A DNA stretch of 64,000 nucleotides, taken from contig CP119312.1 in NCBI GenBank assembly GCA_029202405.1, positions 1,989,001-2,053,000 on the forward strand, in the 5' to 3' direction. The position numbers and the translations under genes were made by a program. Within the stretch, counting starts at the first letter, position 1, and each line of letters begins with the position of its first letter. The notes below the pieces were generated by a model. That model saw nothing but the letters and a program-made list of their open reading frames with translations. It made no database searches and was not told where the DNA came from. Below are positions 32,025 to 40,256 of the stretch, piece by piece. The stretch is from Candidatus Devosia phytovorans (GTDB taxonomy: Bacteria; Pseudomonadota; Alphaproteobacteria; Rhizobiales; Devosiaceae).

Positions 32025-32896
32025 GCTTTTCCTACGCCGAATTCACCGATCGCAACCTGGGCTTTGTCACGGCCGAGGAGCAGGACAAGCTGCGGCAGGC
32101 GACGGTTTTTGTCTGCGGCACGGGCGGCATGGGCGGCGCGGCCGTCCTTGCACTGGCCCGGGCCGGCGTGGGCCGGCTGATCCTGGCCGATATCGACACA
32201 TTTGAAATCGGCAATCTGAACAGGCAGGTGTTTGCCTTCACCGACACTGTGGGGCAGCACAAGGCCGAGGCCACCGCGGCACTGATCAGGACGATCAATC
32301 CCCAGATCGAGACTGTGGTCTATAGGGACGACTGGCCCGAGCATGCGGTAGCGAGCATCACGTCGAGCGCGGTGACCATCAATGGCACGGATGACCTTGC
32401 CGCGAGCCTGCTGCTATATCGCAGCGCCCGCGCGGCAGGTCGGCCGGTGATCGACGCCTATGCCTCCTCGCTGCCCTCGGTCTATGTGACCCGGCCGGGA
32501 GAACCCATGCCGGAGGAGCGGCTCGGCTATCCCACCATGGGCACGCCCTGGGACCAGCTTACCACCGCACAGCGCGGGGACGCTTTCATGCGCGAGATCG
32601 AGCATGTCATGGTGCATTCCTCGGCTCGCAAATATATCGACCTGTCGCTGGCTGGCGAAATGGCCGCCGGCAAACGCAAGCGCATGTCCTTTGCGCCGAT
32701 GGTGATCACCACGGGCATGCTGATGGCCTATGAGACCATCGCGCTGATACTGGGGCAGCAGACCAAGACCGATTACCGAGGCTGGTTCTTCAATCCTTAT
32801 GAAGGCAAGGTCGAGCGGCCCCTGCCCTTCTGGCTGTCGGCAATTGTGACGCCGATTGCCCGCCGGCAGATCGCCAGGCTGGTGGGCACAGCGTGA
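32021..32896 (+). CDS. E1/ThiF-like adenylyltransferase without catalytic cysteine
   Basis: A 291-residue protein with the Rossmann-type E1 fold. It shows ATVFVCGTGGMGGAAVLALA (27-46) with the nucleotide loop, DIDTFEIGNLNRQ (57-69) with the conserved Asp, Asn and Arg, Lys81 and the Mg-binding Asp region NGTDD (121-125). Canonical MoeB/ThiF/UBA proteins adenylate a C-terminal glycine. Here the only cysteine is Cys32 in the first strand, so neither the zinc CxxC pairs nor a thioester Cys is present. The second half resembles the MoeW-like group that occurs with nitroreductases. The GTG start overlaps the previous stop; GGAG stands upstream. Likely role: ATP-dependent activation of a carboxylate in a biosynthetic pathway. 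Confidence 0.8.
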   Translation: MSFSYAEFTDRNLGFVTAEEQDKLRQATVFVCGTGGMGGAAVLALARAGVGRLILADIDTFEIGNLNRQVFAFTDTVGQHKAEATAALIRTINPQIETVVYRDDWPEHAVASITSSAVTINGTDDLAASLLLYRSARAAGRPVIDAYASSLPSVYVTRPGEPMPEERLGYPTMGTPWDQLTTAQRGDAFMREIEHVMVHSSARKYIDLSLAGEMAAGKRKRMSFAPMVITTGMLMAYETIALILGQQTKTDYRGWFFNPYEGKVERPLPFWLSAIVTPIARRQIARLVGTA

Positions 32897-34098
32897 CGAC
32901 ACTGCATTCGCTGCTTGCCAATAGCGTCGTCTCTGCCGCTGCCCTTGCGGGCACGCTGGCGGCCATTGCCGTGGTGCGCATCCGGCCGGACCGGGACGGG
33001 TTAAGCAGCCGCCTGGTTTTCGCGCTGACCCTGGTTTCGCTGGTCCTGGCCATGCGGCTCCTGGCATGGAATGTCCACCACGGGATTTTCGAGACGCTGA
33101 CGCGGCTGTTTGCCGCCTGGATCCCGCTGGCTGCGCTGCTGGTGCTGGAAGGGCTGCAGCGGCGACATGCGCCAGCGCTGATGAAGCAGGCCAGCCTGAT
33201 TGGCGGCGTTCTGTTTTCCGTGCTGGCCTTTGTCAGCGGCAATCTGGGCCTGCCGCTCTATGCCTTGCTGGCCTTTCAGCTGGGCAGTTTCGCTGCCATT
33301 TACGTCCTGGCCATCACCGGCAGCGACGATGGTTTGACCGAGCAGGAAAAGCGGGTGATCGCGCGCATCCGCTTTGCCCTGCCGGTTCTGGCCGTCTTCC
33401 TCGCCAGTGACTATGGCGTCTTCGAACAGGTCGTGCCCGTGCGGGCCTCGGGCGTGGCAATCCTGTTTTTCTGCTGGATGGCGATCAGTTCGACCAATGG
33501 CACCACCGGTCGCCGCGATGCCGCCTTTGCTTTTGTCATCACCGCCTTGCTCGGCGCCATCATCGGCCTCAGCGCTACGGCCATGGCGCAGATGGATTGG
33601 GCCTTTGCCGTTCAGCTGTCGGCCATGACGCTGTGCACCGGCATCCTGGCGCTGGTTCTCAACGAAACGGTCAACGCCTTTGCCGTGACCCGGCGCAATG
33701 ACATCATGCTCGCGCTGACCACTGCCGACACCAGCTCGGTCCGGGCGTTCATCACATCGGTAGCCGCCGCGTCACCGCTCGATGGATCGACGATCCTCGA
33801 TGAAAGCGAACTGGCCCAGTTCGATGTGCCGACGCTACGTGCGGCCTTTGCGCGCCAACCCGTCTTGCGGCCCCGCGATATCGCAATGCTGCCCGAAGAC
33901 GCTCGCCAGCAGTTCGACAGCCTGTTGATCACCCATGATGCGACGCATCTGCTGATGCTGGCTGCACATCCCCTGCTGGTCATGGCCACCACGCTGCCGT
34001 CGGTCGGGCGCAGTTCTGCGATCGAGACCGAACTGGCCCTGGTGCAGCGCATGGCGAGCCTCATTTCCAGACGCGAGGACAGTGATGGAACTGCGTGA
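32893..34098 (+). CDS. Polytopic membrane protein of the E1-like operon
   Basis: A 401-residue protein with a GTG start overlapping the E1-like stop by 4 bases. Some eight hydrophobic helices occupy about residues 8-260 (VSAAALAGTLAAIAVV, LVFALTLVSLVLAMRLL, AFAFVITALLGAIIGLSA and others). A soluble C-terminal part of about 135 residues follows, beginning near RRNDIMLALTTADTSSV, with no motif I recognise. The layout, membrane core plus cytosolic tail, recalls sensor input regions but no kinase or cyclase domain is present. Family unknown. It is followed by a GNAT gene whose start lies inside its end. Confidence 0.7.
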   Translation: MTTLHSLLANSVVSAAALAGTLAAIAVVRIRPDRDGLSSRLVFALTLVSLVLAMRLLAWNVHHGIFETLTRLFAAWIPLAALLVLEGLQRRHAPALMKQASLIGGVLFSVLAFVSGNLGLPLYALLAFQLGSFAAIYVLAITGSDDGLTEQEKRVIARIRFALPVLAVFLASDYGVFEQVVPVRASGVAILFFCWMAISSTNGTTGRRDAAFAFVITALLGAIIGLSATAMAQMDWAFAVQLSAMTLCTGILALVLNETVNAFAVTRRNDIMLALTTADTSSVRAFITSVAAASPLDGSTILDESELAQFDVPTLRAAFARQPVLRPRDIAMLPEDARQQFDSLLITHDATHLLMLAAHPLLVMATTLPSVGRSSAIETELALVQRMASLISRREDSDGTA

Positions 34099-35197
34099 AG
34101 GCGACTTTGAAGCGTTCTTTGATACTCCTTTCGAGATCTACGGCGCCTCGTCGCCCTATGTATCGCCGATGAAATCGGACCTGCGCCGCTTCTATACGGT
34201 CGGGAAAAACCCGCTGTTTCCGGAGGCGGGGAATTTCGCGCTCTTTACCGTCCACCGCGACGGCCGGCCAATCGGCCGGATCGGTGCCCATGTGCATCCC
34301 GCATCCAACCAGTTGCACCAGACCAACATGGCGTATTTCGCCTATTTCGATTGTGCCGATGACGCCGAGGCCGCGCGCCTGCTGCTGCAGGCGGCCGAGG
34401 GCTGGGCGCGCCAGCGTGGCTTCGATACGATCGCGGGCAATTTCAACCTGACCGCCATGCAGCAGATCGGCGTCGTGACCGGTGGCTTTGACGCTACGCC
34501 CTATGTCGACCAGGTCTATGGCCCGGCTCATATCCCGCGCCTCCTGGAGGATAATGGCTACGAGGCCTATTTCCCGATGCGCACTTTCGACGTCGATCTC
34601 GAAGCCGTCGATCCCGCCGCATTGGCGGGGCTGGGTCACACGGATCTCCTGGCGTCACCTGACTGGTCCTTTGCCCCGATCCGTCGCAAGGATATTCCCG
34701 ACCGTCTGGAGGAGGCCCGCCTCCTGCTCAACAGCGGTTTTGCCGCCAATCCCATGTTTGTGCCGCTGACGCGGGAGGAGTTCGATTTTCAGGCCAAAGA
34801 GCTGCGCTGGATCATCGATCCGCGCATTACCGCGGTGCTGCACTACAAGGGCGAGGCGGCCGGCGTGGTTCTGATCATCCCCGATCTCAATCCCTTCATC
34901 TGCGCCATACGTTCGCGCTTCAACTGGACGACGCCGTGGCATTTCCTGATCCATCGCCTGCGCCGCGATCGGGCGCTGGCGGTCTATATGTCGGTACGCA
35001 AGGATCTGCAGGGTCAGGGTGTGATGGGCGCCATCATCGGTACCATGTTTTCGAGGATGCGCGAGGCCGGCTACAAGCGGCTGGGCATGACCTGGGTGTG
35101 GGATGAGAACCACGCAAGCCTCCGCCAGATGGAGCGGGTTGGCGCGAAGCCGCTGCACCGGACCCACCTGTTCCGCAAGTCGCTGACCACAGCATGA
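34085..35197 (+). CDS. GNAT-family N-acyltransferase (YghO-like)
   Basis: A 370-residue acyltransferase. The N-terminal half (PFEIYGASSPYVSPMKSDLR, GNFALFTVHRDGRPIGRIGAHV, GWARQRGFDTIAGNFNLTAM) and the C-terminal GNAT core (AVYMSVRKDLQGQGVMGAI with the Q-x-x-G-x-M CoA loop, then GYKRLGMTWVWDENHASLRQMERVGAKPLHRTHLFRK) give a two-lobed GNAT arrangement of the YghO type. The ATG at 34085 lies within the end of the membrane-protein gene (14-base overlap); GAGGA is upstream. The substrate is unknown. Position between the membrane protein and the nitroreductase suggests acylation of a small-molecule or peptide intermediate. Confidence 0.8.
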   Translation: MELREGDFEAFFDTPFEIYGASSPYVSPMKSDLRRFYTVGKNPLFPEAGNFALFTVHRDGRPIGRIGAHVHPASNQLHQTNMAYFAYFDCADDAEAARLLLQAAEGWARQRGFDTIAGNFNLTAMQQIGVVTGGFDATPYVDQVYGPAHIPRLLEDNGYEAYFPMRTFDVDLEAVDPAALAGLGHTDLLASPDWSFAPIRRKDIPDRLEEARLLLNSGFAANPMFVPLTREEFDFQAKELRWIIDPRITAVLHYKGEAAGVVLIIPDLNPFICAIRSRFNWTTPWHFLIHRLRRDRALAVYMSVRKDLQGQGVMGAIIGTMFSRMREAGYKRLGMTWVWDENHASLRQMERVGAKPLHRTHLFRKSLTTA

Positions 35198-36168
35198 CAA
35201 TCGATATCGCCCATATCGCGACCACCGCCAACCTCGCCCCGAGCGTGCACAATACGCAGCCGACCCGGTGGTCGCTGGGCGAGGATGGGGCGCTGTGGCT
35301 GACCGCCGATCTGGCGCGGCAACTGTCCGTCGGAGACGTCGCTGGGCGTGACCTGCGGGTTTCGCTGGGCGCGGCGCTTGAAGGCACGGTGCTCGCGCTT
35401 GGCCAGCAGGGGCTTTGTGCGCGTGCTGTCGAGCTGCAGGGCGAGACGCCTGCGGCACGGTTGGAGTTTGGTGGCGGTGGCGTGGCAGATCCGTTGTGCA
35501 GTCAAGTCAATCGACGCTGCACCTGGCGGCGCGGCTTTGTAGCGGCACGAACCGACCAGACGCAGGCTCTGGACAGCTGGTCCGGTCAGCATTCAGACAT
35601 TACGCTCGTCGCCGACCGGGACGAGATCGAGGCCATCTCGACGCTCAACGAGCGGACCAGCCTCGCCTTTTATCGCAATGCGCGCTACCGGCACGAATTG
35701 CTGTCGTGGATGCGGCTGGGCCCGTCCGATCCAAACTATGGGGTCGACGGCCTCTCGGCCCCGGCCCTTGGTCTCTCACGCATAGAGGCCTTCGGGGCTG
35801 GCCTGGTGCTGAGCGATCCCGCGTTCTCCATTCTGGACACGGTCGGGCTTGTCGCCCCACTGATTTCGGAAGCGAGCCGGACGCGCAGTGCTGCCGCAGT
35901 GCTGCTGTTCCATCGCCCCGAAGATGAAAATCCGATCGACACCGGACGGGCGCTCTACCGTCGACTGCTGGAATTGTCGGCACTCGGCTTTCAGGCTTGG
36001 CCCATGTCGGTCCTGGCCGACGATCCGCAGACCGCTGCCGAATTGACCGGGCGCTATGGCTTGCCGGAGCAGGACCGGTTGATCACGGCTTGGCGTGTCG
36101 GGCCGCTGCCCTCCGGTGCGATTGCGAAGCGCGAGCGCCTGCCGGCAGGAATGTTGGTTGCAGGCTGA
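35194..36168 (+). CDS. Nitroreductase-family protein, Acg-like
   Basis: A 324-residue flavoprotein candidate. The N-terminal TTANLAPSVHNTQPTRWSL, ALWLTADLARQLSVGDVAGRDLRVSLGAALEG corresponds to the FMN-phosphate-binding start and the doubled, diverged nitroreductase architecture of the Acg family. ETPAARLEF, RTSLAFYRNARYRHELLSWMR and GFQAWPMSVLADDPQ complete the second lobe. Acg proteins are thought to bind FMN but lack the usual nitroreductase activity, and can store flavin or carry out dehydrogenations. The start overlaps the GNAT stop by 4 bases. Coupling of a nitroreductase-fold protein with an E1-like enzyme is seen in several peptide- or cofactor-modifying systems. Confidence 0.78.
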   Translation: MTIDIAHIATTANLAPSVHNTQPTRWSLGEDGALWLTADLARQLSVGDVAGRDLRVSLGAALEGTVLALGQQGLCARAVELQGETPAARLEFGGGGVADPLCSQVNRRCTWRRGFVAARTDQTQALDSWSGQHSDITLVADRDEIEAISTLNERTSLAFYRNARYRHELLSWMRLGPSDPNYGVDGLSAPALGLSRIEAFGAGLVLSDPAFSILDTVGLVAPLISEASRTRSAAAVLLFHRPEDENPIDTGRALYRRLLELSALGFQAWPMSVLADDPQTAAELTGRYGLPEQDRLITAWRVGPLPSGAIAKRERLPAGMLVAG

Positions 36169-36187
36169 GGTGGCGGAGAAGAACGGC

Positions 36188-36613
36188 ATGGGCAATATTG
36201 TTGGCGACGTCGAAATTTCGCAGCGTTCGATCATCGTCTTTGACGCGATGTGCGTGCTGTGCTCGGCCAATGCGCAATTCGTCCTCAGCAATGACCGCCA
36301 CGGCCATTTCCTCCTGGCCTCCATGCAGGGCGAGGTAGGCAGCGCGCTTTATCGCAAGTTCGGCATCGACCCGGCCGAGCCAGACACGATCGTGGTGGTA
36401 ACCGGCGACAGCGCGTTGCGCGATAGCGAAGCCGTGCTCTCCATCTACGAAGGGCTTGGCTGGCCGTGGCGGATTTTTTCGCTGTTGCGGATCATTCCAC
36501 GCGGCCTGCGCGATCCCGTCTATCGCTTCATCGCGCGTCATCGCTACCGCATCTTCGGCGAGCGGGACGCCTGCTGGCTGCCGACGCCAGAACAGGCACG
36601 GCGCGTGCTCTGA
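36188..36613 (+). CDS. DCC-family thiol-disulfide oxidoreductase (DUF393)
   Basis: A 141-residue protein from the ATG at 36188, preceded by GGAGAAG. The DCC motif DAMCVLCSANAQFVL near residue 17 has the CxxC pair. Other DUF393 features are HGHFLLASMQGEVG, SEAVLSIYEGLGWPW, RIIPRGLRDPVYRFIARHRYRIFG and the terminal CWLPTPE. Members have a thioredoxin-like fold of uncertain redox role. It lies 19 bases downstream of the nitroreductase gene and is probably in the same transcript. Confidence 0.87.
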   Translation: MGNIVGDVEISQRSIIVFDAMCVLCSANAQFVLSNDRHGHFLLASMQGEVGSALYRKFGIDPAEPDTIVVVTGDSALRDSEAVLSIYEGLGWPWRIFSLLRIIPRGLRDPVYRFIARHRYRIFGERDACWLPTPEQARRVL

Positions 36614-36847
36614 CGTCGTTGCAGCAGCCTCGATATCTCCCGAGGATCTGCACAAATTCTGCAAGCGGCGCGGTCAGTTTCAGCGGCATGCGCAATCCTG
36701 ATCGCCCATCGCTACAGTCCGCCCTTAAGCTCCACAGAAGCATTGTCAACAACGGCTGGTGGCTGGTGGACGACCTCCCGATCCCATGCAAGCCGGAGCG
36801 ACGGCGATCAGGTTGCGCCTTTCATGTCATTGACGGAGGCCAGCCCG

Positions 36848-38365
36848 ATGCAGAGCAAGACGAGAACCGCGCCGAAACGATCAAGAGCGCTGTTATGGGC
36901 CGGAGGCGCCACTATCCTGCTGGTGGCCCTGAGTGACCTATTGCTGTTCGACGTCGATGCCGGCATCAGCGTCTTTCTCGTCGCACTCGCCACGGCGCTT
37001 GCAATCCTGATTCTAGCCTGGCGCCGGCAGCGTTTCCGCTGGGGCGTCATGGGGTTCATCGCGGCGTTGATCCTGTCCCTGCCGCTGATTGAAGCTGCCT
37101 CGCTGCTGAGCGTCATGCTGTCTGCTCTCGGCCTTGGCCTTGCCGCGCTGATGGCGGTTCGGCTGGTGCCCCACCGGCTGGAGCGCATGCCCGAGATCCT
37201 GCTGCGCCTGTTGCTGCCAGCGCCGATCCGCCTGCTGCGCGACGCAGCGGCCCTGCGCCCGGCAGTGCAGCATCAGGCCGGGCGGAAAGCAGCTCTGTGG
37301 CTGGTCGCCTGGATCGTGCCGCTCGGCCTGGGTGCGGTGTTTGCCTATCTGTTCGCAGCGGCCAATCCGCTGATCGAAACCACGCTATCGGCACTCCAAC
37401 CACAGGTCCTGTTCGACCTTCTCGACCCGTTCCGCCTGATGCTCTGGCTGATCGTCGCTATGGGCGTCTGGGCTCTGTTGCGCCCGAAACTGCTGCGCCG
37501 GCGCCGTCGCAGATTGCCGGAGCAGGTCGTTGCACCCAGGGATTCCTCCTGGTTTGGCAGCGCGGCCATCTTGCGTTCGCTCCTGGTCTTCAATGCGCTG
37601 TTCGCCGTCCAGACCGCGCTTGACCTCACCTATCTTTGGGGCGGCATCGCCCTGCCCGATGGGATGGGTCATGCCGAATATGCCCATCGCGGTGCTTATC
37701 CGCTGATCGTCACGGCCTTGCTCGCCGGCGCTTTCGTGCTGGTTGCCATGCGGGAGCGCAGCCCGGCGCGAGACAACCGGGTCATAAGAGCTCTGGTTTA
37801 TCTGTTCATCGCGCAGAACGTGCTGCTCTGCCTTTCGGCCATGCTGCGGCTCGAACTCTATGTGGAGGTCTATTCGCTGACCGAGATGCGGCTGGCCGCA
37901 GGGATATGGATGGGGCTGGTGGCCATCGGGCTGGTGCTGATCCTGGCCCGGATCTGGCTGCGACAGTCCAATGGCTGGCTGGTGGCCACAAATCTGTTGG
38001 CGCTGACCGCGGTGCTCTACGCCTCGGCCATGCTTGATCTCTCCGCCCATATCGCCCGTTTCAATGTCGAGCACAGCCGCGAACTGACCGGCGCGGACAG
38101 GTCAGTGGACCTCCACTATCTGTGGGACCTCGGGCCAAGCGCCATTCCAGCCTTCGACAGGCTGATTCCGCGCCTCGTACCGGGTACGGCGCTTTGGGAC
38201 GATGCAAGGGCGATCCGCGCGGACCTGGTCCGGACATTGCTGGACGGCCCGCAGGATTGGCGCAACTGGTCGTGGCGGGAGCAGCGCCTCAAGGACTATC
38301 TCGTCATGCATGCGGTTGCCTCGGCACCGCCAACACGGCACAACGGCATGGTAGTCGTCAGGTAG
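36848..38365 (+). CDS. DUF4173 polytopic membrane protein
   Basis: A 505-residue protein from the ATG at 36848 with GGAGG eight bases upstream; an open frame before this is rejected. About eleven membrane helices are visible in two blocks (18-130 and 175-425). The family landmarks GHAEYAHRGAYPLIVTALLAGAFVL and VYSLTEMRLAAGIWMGLVAIGL mark DUF4173. The C-terminal soluble tail contains DLHYLWDLGPSAIPAF and NWSWREQRLKDYL. Function unknown. It is followed 5 bases later by a response regulator and a kinase, an association that suggests it is a target or sensor accessory of that two-component system. Confidence 0.88.
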   Translation: MQSKTRTAPKRSRALLWAGGATILLVALSDLLLFDVDAGISVFLVALATALAILILAWRRQRFRWGVMGFIAALILSLPLIEAASLLSVMLSALGLGLAALMAVRLVPHRLERMPEILLRLLLPAPIRLLRDAAALRPAVQHQAGRKAALWLVAWIVPLGLGAVFAYLFAAANPLIETTLSALQPQVLFDLLDPFRLMLWLIVAMGVWALLRPKLLRRRRRRLPEQVVAPRDSSWFGSAAILRSLLVFNALFAVQTALDLTYLWGGIALPDGMGHAEYAHRGAYPLIVTALLAGAFVLVAMRERSPARDNRVIRALVYLFIAQNVLLCLSAMLRLELYVEVYSLTEMRLAAGIWMGLVAIGLVLILARIWLRQSNGWLVATNLLALTAVLYASAMLDLSAHIARFNVEHSRELTGADRSVDLHYLWDLGPSAIPAFDRLIPRLVPGTALWDDARAIRADLVRTLLDGPQDWRNWSWREQRLKDYLVMHAVASAPPTRHNGMVVVR

Positions 38366-38370
38366 GTGAC

Positions 38371-39066
38371 ATGAGCAGCCGCATTCTCGTCGTCGACGAC
38401 GAACCCCACATTCGCGACGTCATCACCTTCGCCCTCGAACGGGCCGGCATGGCAGTGACCTCGGCCCGCGATGGCGCCGAGGCCCTGATCGCCTGGCGGC
38501 GCCATGCGCCGGACCTCATCGTGCTTGATATCGGCATGCCCGAGCGCGACGGGCTCGATGTCTGCCGGACGATCCGCAAGACGTCGGACGTGCCGATCCT
38601 GTTTCTGTCCGCCCGCGACGAGGAGGTCGATCGCATCATCGGCCTCGAGATTGGCGGCGACGACTATGTGAGCAAGCCGTTCAGCCCGCGCGAGCTGGTA
38701 GCGCGGGTCAAGGCCATTCTGAAGCGAAGCGGCGGTGGACTGTCCGCGCCGGCCGACGTGTTGATCAGGGGTGCGCTGCGGCTCGATCGCAGCGCCCATA
38801 GCGTGACCTGGGGCGCAGAGCCGGTATCGCTGACAGCGCTCGAATTTGCCGTGCTGGCCGCACTGCTGGCGCGGCCAGACATGGTGTTTTCGCGCGAGAT
38901 GCTGATCACCGCAGCCTATGGTGGGGACATGCATGTGTCGGACCGGACCGTGGACAGCCACATCCGCAATATCCGCGCCAAGTTCCTGGCGTCTGGTTGT
39001 TCCAGCATCATCGCCACGATCCATGGCGTCGGCTTCCGACTCGGTGCACTGGAGGCGAAACAGTGA
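38371..39066 (+). CDS. OmpR-type response regulator (CreB-like)
   Basis: A 231-residue regulator from the ATG at 38371 behind AGGTGAC. The receiver domain has the acidic pair at 9-11 (VVDDE), phosphoacceptor Asp53 in IVLDIGMPERDGLD and Lys102 in YVSKPFSPREL. The winged-helix output domain (about 130-228) has VSLTALEFAVLAALLARP, VSDRTVDSHIRNIRAKF and IATIHGVGFRLG. It overlaps the following kinase gene by 4 bases (GTGA), so the two are co-translated. The regulon is unknown. Confidence 0.92.
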   Translation: MSSRILVVDDEPHIRDVITFALERAGMAVTSARDGAEALIAWRRHAPDLIVLDIGMPERDGLDVCRTIRKTSDVPILFLSARDEEVDRIIGLEIGGDDYVSKPFSPRELVARVKAILKRSGGGLSAPADVLIRGALRLDRSAHSVTWGAEPVSLTALEFAVLAALLARPDMVFSREMLITAAYGGDMHVSDRTVDSHIRNIRAKFLASGCSSIIATIHGVGFRLGALEAKQ

Positions 39067-40058
39067 CCATGGCGCTGCAAGTTCCCATCAAATGGCGCCC
39101 GAGCATGGCGCTGGTGGTCTATGGCGTGTTGCTGGCCGTGCTTGGCCTGCCATCCGGGCTGATCGTGATGGTGCGCCTTTTCGGCGGGCGCGGGCTATCG
39201 ACGCTCGAGATCGGCGTGCTGTTGACCTCGCTCATCGGTACGCTGACCATCGCCTATGTTCTTACCCGCGCCGTGACCCGACCGATCGAGGCCCTGGTGA
39301 CCCGAACGCATCAGATCGCGCTGGGTGGGCGCAGCGCCATCCGCCCGCCCGATGCCTATGGCACGGCCGAGCTGGCCAGCTTGTCACAGGCGTTTCTCGA
39401 TCTGGCCTCGCGGCTGATGGATCGCACCGAGTATATGCGTTCCTTCGCGGCCCATGTGAGCCATGAGCTCAAGTCGCCGCTGACGGCGATCCGCGGGTCG
39501 GCAGAGCTGATGCGCGACGAGGGCGACAGCATGACGCCGGCCGAACGGCAGAAATTCCTCGACAATATCGTCCGAGATACCGACCGCCTGACGCGGCTGG
39601 TGGCTCGGCTGCGCGAACTGGCCCAGGCCGAAATGCCGATGGGCGCAGGCACGACCACACTTGCGGACGCCCTGCCCGAGCTGCGGGCGCAATGGGGCCA
39701 GCTCGACATTGTCGCTTCGGGCGAGGATGTCGTCCTGCCGCTGCCAAAGGAAACGCTTGGGATTGTGCTTGCCCATCTGGCCGACAATTCGTCCCAGCAT
39801 GGCGCAACGCGGATCACGCTTGACGCCACCGGTGACACGCTGACCATCAGCGACAACGGCTCGGGCATTTCGGAGGGCAATCGCGAGAAGATCTTCCAGC
39901 CGTTTTTCACCACGCGACGCGACAGCGGCGGTACCGGCATGGGCCTCGACATCGTCCGCGCGCTGCTGCGAGCACATGGTGCCGACATCGTCCTAGAGCC
40001 CTCGCCGCAGGGCGCCGTGTTCCGGATTTTCGTGAATGGCGCTGGGGCAGCGGGGTAA
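39063..40058 (+). CDS. Sensor histidine kinase (CreC-like)
   Basis: A 331-residue kinase using the GTG at 39063, chosen because GGAGG stands seven bases upstream and the codon overlaps the regulator stop; an ATG two codons later is the alternative. TM1 (about 16-38) and TM2 (48-68) leave only a very short periplasmic loop, so the sensor probably reads the membrane or an interacting membrane protein. HAMP-like RAVTRPIEALVTR follows. The H-box is HVSHELKSPL (His134); N-box LADNSSQHG, G1 SDNGSGI and G2 GTGMGLDIV are present. The DUF4173 protein is a plausible partner. Confidence 0.9.
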   Translation: MTMALQVPIKWRPSMALVVYGVLLAVLGLPSGLIVMVRLFGGRGLSTLEIGVLLTSLIGTLTIAYVLTRAVTRPIEALVTRTHQIALGGRSAIRPPDAYGTAELASLSQAFLDLASRLMDRTEYMRSFAAHVSHELKSPLTAIRGSAELMRDEGDSMTPAERQKFLDNIVRDTDRLTRLVARLRELAQAEMPMGAGTTTLADALPELRAQWGQLDIVASGEDVVLPLPKETLGIVLAHLADNSSQHGATRITLDATGDTLTISDNGSGISEGNREKIFQPFFTTRRDSGGTGMGLDIVRALLRAHGADIVLEPSPQGAVFRIFVNGAGAAG

Positions 40059-40059
40059 G

Positions 40060-40150
40060 TGGCGGAGAGGATGGGATTCGAACCCACGAGGACCTTTAGA
40101 GCCCTGCGCCCTTAGCAGGGGCGTGCCTTCGACCACTCGGCCACCTCTCC
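40060..40150 (-). tRNA. tRNA-Ser (anticodon GCU)
   Basis: Read leftward from 40150: acceptor GGAGAGG pairs with CCTCTCC at 40064-40070, followed by discriminator G and an encoded CCA (40060-40062). The anticodon stem-loop has GCT at 40116-40114, reading AGC/AGU. A long variable arm (class II) and GGTTCGAATCC T-loop are present. The 3' end is 2 bases from the stop codon of the convergent kinase gene. Confidence 0.97.
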
Positions 40151-40256
40151 GGCAGGAGCGTGGATAGCGGGCACCGGGTTGCATGGCAAGCGGTTTTTGG
40201 ATTGCTCCCCGGATTGCTGAGGCGGGCCCGGGTGTTGCCGGACCCGCCAGATCAGG

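Noticed and set aside
36743..36847. N-terminal extension of the DUF4173 protein
   Set aside because: The GGAGG at 36835 serves the ATG at 36848, and the extension is not membrane-like or conserved-looking.
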